From Pachyseris speciosa (taxonomy: Eukaryota; Cnidaria; Anthozoa; Scleractinia; Pachyseridae), in the NCBI GenBank assembly GCA_016490735.1, contig JAEMWC010000342.1:140001-204000 (forward strand): a stretch of DNA of 64,000 nucleotides, written 5' to 3'. The first letter of the stretch is position 1. Every line of letters starts with the position of its first letter. Positions 32,554-44,500 of this stretch are shown here, piece after piece. The notes beneath the pieces were generated by a model. It was not told the DNA's origin and did no database searches. It saw only the letters and a list, made by a program, of their open reading frames with translations. The position numbers and the translations under genes were made by a program.

Positions 32554-35226
32554 TTGGTCGTGGAACATGATTGTGAGGAATGGAGGAAGGGGAAATAAAA
32601 GGTTTCTTTGAGCTGAAGTCCCTTTCTTGATAGAATGCCATTGCTGACTGGCTCCTGTGTTTTGATGCAGGCAGGATATGTGCACCAACTAAGTGGCTTT
32701 TGTTGAATCTCGTTCTTTCGTCTGCCCAGACATCATCATCTGTCACAAACACAGATCATGTTAGATTGATTCTGTTATGGATGAACAAGTGCTCAGAATT
32801 AATCCTCTTACCTTTTAATTAATGCTTAAGTTAATGAAGAGAAAACAATGAAAAAGAGGTTTGAATATGTGATCCTAATCCTCATTAAACAGATAAATAA
32901 TTATTCTTTAAACATTCAAAGTACTAAAAAAGGCTGAACAACAAGCTTGTAAACCACTCTTGTTTCTGATCAGGAAAAGTTTGAAAAATTTAAATGTTCA
33001 CTAGATCATAGTACCGGTATGTTTAATACAAATATTTTAAGTCATGACTTTGTTCCACTAGATAATTCGTACATGTAATAGGCAGTAAATGATTACCTTG
33101 AATCAATGTTTTAACTCTGTTAAGGTACTTATGAGAGATGAATTCAGGATCAGAGTAGCCTTTTACTGGAGTTGCTGTTGAGAAAGAAAATATTTATGTC
33201 AGTTTTAATTTCTTTCATCTTTAATCATGTTTACAATGTGATTGTTTTATTTGATAGTAACCCAGTTAGATTTTTTTGCTCGCTCTTGCTTGCCCCAGCT
33301 ATCTGAGAGCCTAGGCCAGGCTAATTTAATAGAAAAAGAGTAATTCAATGATACGACAATTCCAAGAATATCATGAGACTGGTGTTTATTAGCAGAATGA
33401 ACATTTCATTTGAACATGTTAAGTTAATGGCTGCCATTATATTAAGCTGTAGTTTGAAATTTAGAGAAGCTTGCACCATACCTTCAGTTTTTGCAAAAAG
33501 TGTCTCGTCTATGAATGACGTCTTGGACACTGGCTTGTAGGTAACATGTAAACTGAAATGAACAAATGTTAATTTTACTGTGTTAGCAAAGTCCAAATCA
33601 ACAAAATTTTTCCTTAAAACCACAGGACAAAATTAAGAACAGCTGTAACAGGCTGCATTTTGAGGTATAAGTTTAGATTATGGATATCTAACAGTAATAG
33701 AATCTTACGTTCTTTTGCTTGGAGCAAATCTTATGTTTCTTGCGTGTGTGAAAATTCCATGTCCTTCACGACAGTGGAAGTACTGGATACCCCTGTAAAG
33801 TCCACTTGTATTCCCAGCTGAAAATTTAAGATGCAGTGTAGAATGTGTTGTAGCTTTAGAAATACCTGTAACTCTTCTCAATAAAAATTGGGAACTTTTG
33901 TGTTCCAGTGAGTCATCAGAAGCAAGAAGGAAGGGGGAATTTTTTTTCCTGATTTCATTAATGAGAACAAAACAAAGAAAGTCAGAATTTTTACTTCATA
34001 ATAATACCGATGATGATGATGATGATGATGATGATTAGTGATGACAATGATAGTAAAAATAGTAATTTAACATTAAATTACTTAGATACAATTTGGTCAA
34101 TTTTGAAACTTACTTTGAATTTTGTCCACCTGCAATCAAGCTGTAAAAATCACTGACTTTTTTCTACTCCACAATATGCATGGGCATCGAAAGGGTTGTA
34201 AAATAAAATTTCTAGTTTGGTGACATAAATAGGGTGATGATACCAGTGGCTGAGAGGTTGGCCTCAACATTTCTTAGTTCCCATGCCAATAAGCTGTGCT
34301 TCTCAGGTGACTGTCCATTTTCAGACCATTGCTCAGACTTCAAATGCTCCCCATCCCCCTCACAATATTCTCTAATGATTTTGTCGCTGTGGAATCAACC
34401 GCAGTGACAGGAGAGTGAAACAGTACACATGTCCCAATTGTCATCATTCCCCCTTAGGGCAGACACTAGGGGTGATCACTGCCAGAGATTTGTTATGTCC
34501 CTAGAGTGGTTCTTTTACGTCCCACAGAGTCATATTAAGTGGAAGTACTGTTAGACGGGACCTATGGTTGTCGTCCTTATCGGACAAGACATTGCCTCCT
34601 CACTCAAGTGCCTGGCGATCAGTGAAAGAGGTTCACCGAGGCCGCTTAGAACCATTTAGGACACTGTGACCTTGCGATTTAGCATTTTTTCATGAAGAAA
34701 AAATAAGTAGATTTCTTTCTTACCACTAGATTCCCAAAACTCACCTCCCCGTGCTATGCGAGAAAATTGTCAGGAATTTCAATGAGTTGTGGGAACTGAT
34801 CTCTAAAATTTTGCTTTATATTAGGGAAAGGCGAAAGAATTAAAGCTCTTAGTAAGATAACGACCAAAACCGCAGTATGTCAATACACAAGGTCCTTAGA
34901 TAAATAACAACGAATATAATTAAGCTTAAGCTAAGCTCATGGAGTGCGAGGCATGGGTGGGATACTAAGGCGAAAACTGCAATTCAGTGCAATACCTATG
35001 GTATTCAGATAGTTATTTACAAGTGATCATTATTAAATAAGCTCAAGTTTTCTTAAAACTTTGGAGTAACATAATTAACACTACCTCCATTGTCTAACTC
35101 GATGCCAACCCAATCGCCATCTTTGGCCACCAAGCTTCCCGCGTACCGAATGGTTCCGTTTTCAATCTCTCCTCGCCATTTAACTTGGACACGAGCCCCA
35201 GGGTTGATGTTATGAAAGAACACCAT
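32486..35226 (-). CDS. Small CAP-Gly domain protein
   Basis: Six exons in transcript order: 35226-35085, 34753-34724, 33817-33709, 33552-33482, 33174-33097, 32739-32486. Phases 1,1,2,1,1 all agree; 684 bases, 227 residues. The CAP-Gly domain occupies about residues 7-85: GARVQVKWRGEIENGTIRY, GDWVGIELDNG, GLYRGIQYFHC and the GHGIFTHARNIRF end. In known family members this fold binds the EEY/F tail of tubulin or EB proteins. The canonical GKNDG loop is altered to an RGGEFWESS stretch. The remaining 140 residues are basic and low in hydrophobics with no second domain recognised, and I cannot name the orthologue. The gene diverges from EFHC2 across 320 bases and converges on TAF6. The last 20 or so residues are encoded by a tandem-repeat unit. 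Confidence 0.8.
34008..34036. repeat. GAT microsatellite
   Basis: About nine GAT units in intron 2 of the CAP-Gly gene. Confidence 0.9.
34530..34690 (-). mobile_element. 3' fragment of a tRNA-derived SINE
   Basis: GTCGTCCTTATCGGACAAGA is the complement of the GATAAGGACGA motif found in the SINE at 44919-45275. Preceding bases (AGACGGGACCTATGGTT) fit the same 3' domain. Highly diverged; borders approximate. Confidence 0.5.
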
Positions 35227-35546
35227 TGAAATCTTTCTTCTACATCTTCTTTTGCACGTAAATTTTGATGGCTATCACGACTTAAAATCCACAGAAAAAC
35301 TCTACAGGAAACCACAAACAAACACGGTTGGCGGGAGAATTATCATATTCTATTCAATGCTCTGATTGGTTTAAATTTGAAGAAAAGAACGATTTGAGCC
35401 AATCAAAAGTGACGTAAAATTTGGAATCTGTTGCTATGGTAAACCCACAAATCATAGCGACGGGCCGTATATAGCAACAAGGCAGACATCTTGGATGCAG
35501 AAAAGGACTTTCACAGAAACGGCAGGTATCTCTTCTTTAAACGATC
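35227..35546. promoter_or_regulatory. Bidirectional promoter between the CAP-Gly gene and EFHC2
   Basis: 320 bases separate the two opposed start codons. The interval holds an ATTGG at 35365 and a CCAAT at 35399, a CRE/ATF-like TGACGTAA at 35411 and the X-box-like site below. No TATA box is positioned for either gene, as expected for a divergent housekeeping or ciliary promoter. Transcription starts cannot be fixed from sequence alone. Confidence 0.6.
35430..35444 (+). promoter_or_regulatory. RFX X-box-like site
   Basis: GTTGCTATGGTAAAC against the ideal GTTGCCATGGCAAC: the left half-site and centre are well kept, the right half-site is imperfect (11 of 14 positions). RFX factors bind X-boxes upstream of cilium genes. 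It lies 103 bases before the EFHC2 start and 204 before the CAP-Gly start. Confidence 0.5.
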
Positions 35547-38500
35547 ATGGCCCTTCCTTTTCTACCAGGACAAGTTTTCGATCGAAAGGTACAGTCTTGA
35601 AGCTTAGAAAAACTTTTTTTAAGTTGATTTTTTTTGTTAAAAAGAAATTGTAAAATTAACTTCAATTCTATTCTCTCTCGATAGATTGGAAAAACTAAAT
35701 TTCACAAAACACATCAATTTGATTATCGGAATGATGTATCGGTTTATGTTGGAGAGGACAAGTGTGGAATTGGTAAGCTGTGTATATTTATAATTATTTG
35801 TTTTATTTCTGTGTTGCTTTAATCAAAAAATTATGATCCTTGGTGTGTAATAAAATCACATCCAGCTTGCAATGAATGTGTTATCATAAACCCTACCGGT
35901 AGTTTTCAGATATATATGTCGGGAATATCCTAGACGATCGAGGATTTCACTGTTTCCCGACCATCCCAGATTATGCTGTCGGGAAATAGCGAAATCCCCG
36001 ATCATCTGGGATTCTCCCGACGTATGATGAAAACTAGGCTTTACAAGGTACTTGGGTGCATATAAAACTCAAACTCACGTGTTCCTTAGGTGGCGATCCT
36101 TTGCCTGGGCAAAAGTTAAAACCAAGAACCAGTGTTTATCCAAAGGGAATTGGTGCCGAGGCTCCAGCCTGGGTTGCATTTGACAGACAGGTAAATTATT
36201 GTTATTATTTCCAGAACAAAATGTACACAGGAAATAAATCACATGCATTTTGGTGAATTTACTGTGATTGACATAAAATTGTACTGTGCTCAATGTAAAT
36301 AAATAAATAGATAAAGCGAACATGGATATGTTCTTCGTAAGAGCTGGTGACTATGCACTATGCATGTGGTGGTTATTTTGAATACATTAAATGCACAGAA
36401 TATTATGGGATTCCCAGGGGGTAAAACTAGTGGAGATGTAAACTATGCATTCAAAGGTGACAGACTGCAAACAATTGTTGCTTCTAAAAATATCTGCGTG
36501 TAATAACTGTTCATCAGTAGGATACCTACCAATTCCACAATTGGTTTCGGCTCCATCAAATCCTATACCAATTGCAGAACATTTTAGGAGGAGCCACCCA
36601 CACTGTGAGCACAGTTATTGACAATACATATTAGCAAGGAAAACAACGTAAAATAATAGGAGTACGTCATGCATGTCAACTGATGCACCCCTATTCAATT
36701 GCAACATACAGGTCTTGTGTTTTGATGCATACTTCCAAGAAGCTGTGCACGAAAAACGAGAAGAACAATACAGGATCAGGAGGTATGCCACAGTGCTTAT
36801 GGCGTGTTAAAAAGTAAAAAGAAGATTGAGTGCAAAGATACCATTTTCCTGGGAAGTTGAGAAACAAAACCAAGTGCACATAGCTGCAGAAATTGTGACT
36901 GCCATAATTTTTACTCGCTCAACTTTCTGTCCATTTTTGGTCAGTGATCTTTGAGCCAAGGAAAAACTTGGACCTGAGTTTGCAGACATGCTTCATGGGT
37001 GGTGATCATGGTTGGTTGTCTTGCCTCAGAAACCCAGCTTCTCTCCTAGCTCCTGCCTTGCAACAGATGCAGCCCATTCAAATTTTTTTGTACATGTAGT
37101 AGTGGACAGCAAAGCTGGAGTTACTGGTAGGCAGCAACCTTGCTTGCAGTTGCTGTAGAGAACTCCCCAACAGGGCAGCAGATGCTGCATTCTTTGCCCT
37201 TTTGTATCAAATCGGTGTTTAGGAGTTTGGAATATGTTCATTGACCAACTAATTTTTTTTATTCTAACCAGATGTAAAATCTACTTTTATCTGGAAGATG
37301 ACAGTATCCAGGTGATTGAGCCTAAAGTTGAAAACAGTGGAATTCCCCAAGGTATTTATAAAAAGGACCCAAGATAAAGATGGACATACCCTAGACTTAG
37401 TGATCACTAAAGCCAATGATAACTTTATCAAATACATCAAAGTGTCTGATCCAGTTATATCTGACCATTCTGCGGTGCATTGCAAGTTGTCTATCAAGAA
37501 ACCAGGTCTTGAAAGGCGGGAGATAACATATAGGAATTTGCGGTCGATTGATAGAGAATGTTTTAGCCAGGATATTCGAAATTCAGAATTAGCAAATTAT
37601 GACAAGTTTGAGAGTGTCTCCGCTCTAATAGACTGCTATGAGAGCACATTATCGAGATTACTTGAGCAACACGCGCCTATTAAGAAATGTGTTGTTACCC
37701 TACTACCTGCTGCGCCGTGGTACAATGATCATATCAGAACGGAAAAAGCAAAAAGAAGGAAACTGGAGAGGATATGGCGCAAAAACAAACTTACGATTAA
37801 TAGGGAAATGTTCGTCGAACAATGCAAATGCGTTAACAGGCTAATTGCAGACTCAAGGATGAAGTTTTACGCTGACACCATTAAGGACAATAGTTCTAAT
37901 CCGCGGGTATTGTTCTCAACGTTTGTAAAACTGTTACATCTCAAGGCAACACCAAAACTACCATCGCATGAAAACGCCATTGATCTCGTGAACACCTTTG
38001 CTGAGTTTTTTGAGAATAAGGTTCGGTCTCTCAGGGATAACATGCTAGAAGTTACCGACTTGCCTCAAGCTTCGACCTGTCATGTTCCTACGGAATTGCT
38101 TGAATTGTCTCCGACTAATGTTACAGAATTGTCTTCTCTTTTACGTACTACGGCTGGGAAATCCTGTATCTTAGATCCAGTACCTGGTGCTCTGCTGAAG
38201 GATTGTTACGATGTCTTGTTGCCTGTTATTGTGCGTATTGTGAACTTATCGCTTGATAATGCGACCGTTCCTATGAAACTCAAGGAAGCCGCTCTTACCC
38301 CCACAATCAAGAAAGAGGCCCTTGATCATGAACTCTATCCAAGTTACAGGCCTATTTCCAATCTCCGATTTGTATCCAAGGCAATAGAAAAAGTGGTTGC
38401 TGCTCGTTTGAATGAGCATCTCAATAATGGTGACCTTATGGAGCTATTTCAATCTGCTTATAGGGCCGGTCATAGCACTGAGACCGCACTGACCCGTGTT

Positions 38501-41500
38501 CACAATGATGTTCTCCGAGCTATTGATGATGGTCAGTGTGTTATACTTATACTCTTGGACCTTTCTGCCGCGTTCGATACTGTTGACCATTCCATTTTGT
38601 TGAATAGACTTGATCATTGCTTTGGAATCCGAGGCAAGGCTCTCACTTGGTTTCAATCCTATCTTCTAAATAGGAGCCAATTTGTTTATGTTGAGAACGA
38701 ACGTTCCTCGAGCCGTTGTCTGAAATATGGCGTCCCACAGGGTTCTGTTTTAGGGCCCATGCTATATTCCATATACACTGCCCCGCTTGCTAATGTAATC
38801 AAACAGCACAACATGTCTTATCATTTCTATGCGGACGACACGCAAATTTATTTAAGCTTCTGTCAATCAGCTGCAGGGGAACCAGAGCATTCCACATCTC
38901 GAGTTGAACTGTGTATTAAAGACGTTGAACAATGGATGATGATAAACAAGTTGAAATTGAATGGTGATAAAACTGAACTGTTAGTCCTTAATGCTCGCCA
39001 TCGGCCGACCCCCACACTCAATTCTATATATGCCGGATCTGATTATATCACTGCATCGACCTCTGCAAGAAATATCGGCGTCTGGTTTGACAATTTGGTT
39101 TCTATGGATAAACAGATTGCTTCCATTTGCAAATCTGCATTCTACCATCTAAATAACATAGCCAAAATTAGGAAATTTATATCTTTTAAGCACTGCGAGA
39201 CCCTTATTCACGCATTTATCACTTCAAAGCTTGATTATTGTAATTCCGTTTTATCCGGTCTTTCCAAGAATCAAACTCAGAGACTACAGTTTGTTCAGAA
39301 CAGTGCGGCGCGCCTCCTCATGGGGACCAACAAGTATGATAACATAACACCCATATTGAGACAGCTACACTGGCTGCCTGTGACCGAGAGAATTGATTAT
39401 AAAATCTTACTTCTAACATTCAAATCACTACATGGTATGGCACCTGAATATCTTTCTGAACTGTTATCTGTTTACAAACCTGGAAGATCATTACGCTCCT
39501 CGGGTAAATCTCTCCTTGTAACACCGAAATTTAATCTTAAATCATACGGGCAAAGGGCCTTTTCTTGTGCTGCCCCTGCACTGTGGAACAGTCTTCCAGA
39601 CGATATAAGATCTTGTAATTCACTGACTGTTTTCAAATCTAAGTTGAAGACATTTCTTTTTAAGCGTTACTTTATTTCATAGTTTTAGTTTTTAATTGAT
39701 TAGCTTTAATGATTATCTTTTTATTATTTTAATTGTGAATATTGTAAAGCGCTGTTGAATTTCTAGAAACAGCGCTATATAAGCCTATATATTATATTAT
39801 TATTATTATTATTATATGCCAAATTCCAAATGAATTGTTACAAAGTCAGCCATTGATCTGAATTTGTCCCAAGCTGTACCCGCCAAGATTAGCTGATGCT
39901 GTACACAGGTTAGCAATCTTTCAATCTCAAATCTCAAAGAACAATCTGTGAGAGTTTGAGACTGAAGCTCCTACACTGTAAATCTAGTTGTCACAGGCCA
40001 TATGTTTATTCTTGGTGTCTGGGCATGGTACCCAAGTATGGCACTTTCTTGGGTACCAGCTCAGTGCTTAAATTCTGGCGTGGGTAAAGGAGAGTTCACA
40101 TTTAGTGCCCAGCAAGTACTTTACTCAGGCACCGTCCCTGGACACCAAGTGTGAACATTGCCTTTAGTTTTTTTACCCCAGAATTTCAAAACTTGTCTTC
40201 CATTTCCCAAGCTGAATGCATTGTTATACATGTAGATACTTCATTCTAAGTTTTTCTCTGATGTGGCATTATTTGTCACCAACAGGAACCCTAATTCGTC
40301 GTCATCGTATTCCACTTCCTCCACCAAATGATGAACAGTTTTACACAGTGGAAAACTTTAATGTTGGTCAAGAAATCACATTGTATTCCCGCACATTTAA
40401 GATCACTGTAAGTATGATCATTTGCAGAAAGGAGACGTTGCTGAGCTAATGGTTAGATAATGGCAGCTGTATCTGTATGTAAATGCAGCCTAAGTAACTG
40501 ATGTTTGTTTTATTTACAGGGCTGTGATGATTTCACTCACAATTTCCTCCGCAAGCTTGGAGTTCGAATGAAGAATCCAGAACATATTCCCAGTGATCCA
40601 TATACAGACCATCGTAAAAAGGTTATTGTTTTTGAAAAGTTTAGCCTTAGTTTATCTCTGCAGTAATTCAACAATGTGTTTCTTACTGGCTAATAAATTT
40701 TCTCTCAACACTCTTTTGTAGAGTATAGATAAAACTGCAGGGTTCCAGATAAGATTTTAAGGGATGGTGTCAACAAGGAATTCCATCGGATCAAATTTCC
40801 AGTGTTCCCACCAAACCATTATAAATTTTCTATTAATTTGTCAGGTCATGTAGCTGACCTTGTAGGGTTTTTGACTCGAGACCCCAGGGCTCTTATCTGG
40901 AACACTGAAACTGAACGTTGTTTTATGAATTTTAAGGCGGTTGAGAGTATGCAACCATTGCGACCATATGAGAAAGAGGACACACTGAAACAGTTCTTGC
41001 AGTTTGATCGTAATGTGTTACGGTTTTACTGTCTGTGGGATGACATTGACAGGTCAGTAATGGTGTTATTTTGATGCACAGGCTCTCAAGCCTGACTTGG
41101 TCTTGATTTTCACTGTCAGAGTTTTTCTGTTCTTCAGAGTTAGAGTACAGTCACATAGGGACAAATTATTGAGAATAGGTGGTGAGATTATCAAAAATCT
41201 TGTGGTCACTTTTAATGGTGTAGCCTCCGCAGCCGTTGTTTGTGTTGGTCCTATTCTCCCTCCCCACCATTGTCTGCTGAACTGAGCTGAACATTCCATT
41301 CCCATTGTGTCTGAGTATCCAATCAGGAGGGAGAATAGAACTGACACAAAAAATGGCTGGGAAGGAAGCTACAGGAACTTAGCCACTGAAATTTAAAAGC
41401 CACGGTGTGATTGGTCAGTTCCTGGCATGGAATGTCCGGCTCGGTTCAGCAGATGTTGGCGGGAGGGGGAATAGGACTGACACAAACAACAGCTCCGAAG

Positions 41501-44500
41501 GAGGCTAGTAATGGTGTTGCTAGCTATTAAAAACTATTATGGATACATCAGTAAAAACCAGGTTCATCTGATCTGGACTGGGGGAGGGGTTCTAGGAGAT
41601 TAGGCCTTCCAAGGAAGTTTGTGTGAGGGATATAAAGCTTTGGAGGTGACACAGTACCTTTCATAAGACCAACATCACTGAAACCCTAAAATCTATGACA
41701 GTGCTTCATGATAGTTAGCATAGGCTGAAGTTGTAGTCCAAAATGACAAAAATCCAAACCCGAAGATACTCTATGAGCAGGAAATATCTAGTAATTTGTA
41801 TGCTTTTATTGATGATTATCACTTCATCTTTATTGGGTGCTCATGATGATCAAACTCATCAAGTGTCTTCACTGTTCACTTTGTTAGCATGTTCGGTGAT
41901 GCCCGCGAGATGGAGTTGCATTACTTCCTTGCTGACGATACGGTGGAGATCTGTGAGAGGATTCCAAACAACAGTGGCCGAGATGCTGTACCCATGTTTC
42001 TGAGGCGGCAGAAGCTACCAAAGGTCTCTAAAGCTCTCAAGTTATTTTTAGGACATTCATTAAGCTGCTTTTATATGTTTAAGTTTTCATGTGTGTGTTC
42101 TTGATGGCACCTTTAAATTAATTGCTTGTTTGTTTATGTTTTTCCCAGGAACCCACTCCATTGAGACAACCTGGTGAGATTACTGGCAGAACAGTTCTGA
42201 ACGTGTTTGGACCCATGGGGCATGGGGGAAGATGGATTCTGGATAGCTTGAAGGTGGGCGGTCTTCAATTTGTTGACATTGCTTATTAGTTTAAGCTCAG
42301 CTAAGTTTGTAAGGGTACTGGCGCATGTTTCTCAATACTCCCAAAAACGTTTCAAGCCTGAAAAGCTACATGTATTTTACATGCATTATAATAAATTATA
42401 ATTACATACATTACCAGAAATGTAATTTCCAATATTTTTAATCATCTTTTAAGAAAGCATGCTATAAATTTGAGAAATACATTGGGCTAGTTTGTTCAAA
42501 AAGCTAATACCTAACAATTAGATTATGAGCTCGAGATTTCTATTGTGTGATAGCTGATGAGGGCGCAGGCCGAATCAGCTATCACGCATAGAAATCAAGA
42601 GCGAATAATCTAATTGTTTTAGAAGTATAAATCTACTTGTTGTTCAAAACAAAACAAGTAAATTTTCCAAATCCTCATCGCAAACACTACGAAAATGCAA
42701 AGAAGCGGCTGCCATTTTGTTCACAACCGCTACTCACTATCTATCACAGAATAGATAGTGAGTAGCATGGCCAATCAGAGAACGGCATTCATGATAGAAC
42801 ACTTACAGTAGTAGATTTATACTAATAAGTGATAGCAAACCGACTTGAAAAATACTTCTCAGGCCCGAAATGGTTTCTGGAGTTTTGAGAAACTCACGCC
42901 TTGATGTCTGAGTGGAAGGTTTTTAGTTCAAACTCCTGACTGGGCCTCAAACCAGTCTCTTTAAATAACTTGCAAGATATCATGCTGGTTGTGTGCTCAA
43001 CAGTCAGATCAGTTCAGATGATCACATTGGGGAGTGACGTTAAGCCATTGGCTTTGTCTCCTATCACTTCCACACATAACGCTTAAGGGGATGTAAATTA
43101 ATAGGACGCACACACTGGTTGCAAAGACCATGGTTCCCGGTTTTGTGATCCAACCTCCTTGTAGAAGCAGAAAGGACTTGGTTCTAAAGATTGTTAATTA
43201 TTATTTAATTTCCTGTTTCTCAGACTGGTGCAGTGTATACAGATTATGTGCATGACAGTGACCTCACTATTGGCTCTGTCATCAACGTGTGGGGACGCAA
43301 ATTCCTTATTTGTGACTGTGATGAGTTTACCAAAGAGTACTACAAGTCGAAATATGGAGTCCGTAAGTAATCTCGCATTAATATGCTTTGGAGGTTTTGA
43401 ACTGATTATAATAATTAATGAACAAAATTGTTCGGTTAAGTTTTTGCAGGTAAACTTTTGGATCCCACAATATAGTAATGAAAAATTACTCCCTCCCATG
43501 GCAAGTTCCTTCTTTGTCTAATATAGCAACAACAAAACCTGGGAGCAAAAATGAGAAGTGATAATATCATAATGGCACAACGAAGCAAGGAATGCACTTC
43601 CAAACTTGCAAGCTGCCTCTTCATTTGACCAAGTAACAAGTTGCCGGAAACTACCGTAATCAGTTTATAAAAATGCTTACGGATGATGAATGTTGGTGTT
43701 AATGTATTTCTGCAGAGAATTTTGACAGTATCAATTTCAAGGCTGAGCTGGAGCCCCTGCCCGCTCGAGAGATCCCCCGTATAATGGGTTTGGCTCTGAA
43801 GAAGACTCGCTTGCCACGTGCCTCAGCCTCAGACCCAAACCTACTCGGCGAGACTTCAAGAAGTTCATGGAGAAAGACAGGTGAGACTTAAAGAGAACAA
43901 TTCGTTGGATAATGAGCGATATCGCACGGCCAGCCGCAAGATTGTGCCCAACAATCGTTTAGTCTACCGTCATAACGTTCTTTACGTTCACTATAGTCTC
44001 TGTAATGTGGAAGGTGGAAATCTGTTAAAACTTCAAGTTAGCCTTTGTTCAAGCACAGAACTTCTGTTGAAACAAATTCTTTAGAAAGTAAAATTGATCG
44101 TACGCTACTGACACAAATACATGCGAGAAATAAAGTTGCCTGGCAAAACAGCGTGTGTGGAATCGCTTTGAACGTTTTCATGCAACTTTGATTTAATAAA
44201 AGACACAAAGCCAAAATTTGAATGCTTCAAACTGTCAAGTCGATTGAGTGAGAAGGCATGACGAGAAAATATTTGGCTTGAGATGATCGTGGCGTGCGGA
44301 ACGAGCGCTTTGGTCCGTGTACCATGACCGAGAGCCAAATATTTCCCCGTCCGGCCCGACCTGACTCACAGCCAGTAAGATGAAGTTTTGTCAAAAAAGC
44401 AAAAATTTTGCAGAGAAAATTGATGTAATATGTTGTTTGCATTTGCTTTCTGGTTGTAAAATAAACTTACATGGTTAGACGCGACGAAATCCTTTAAAAT

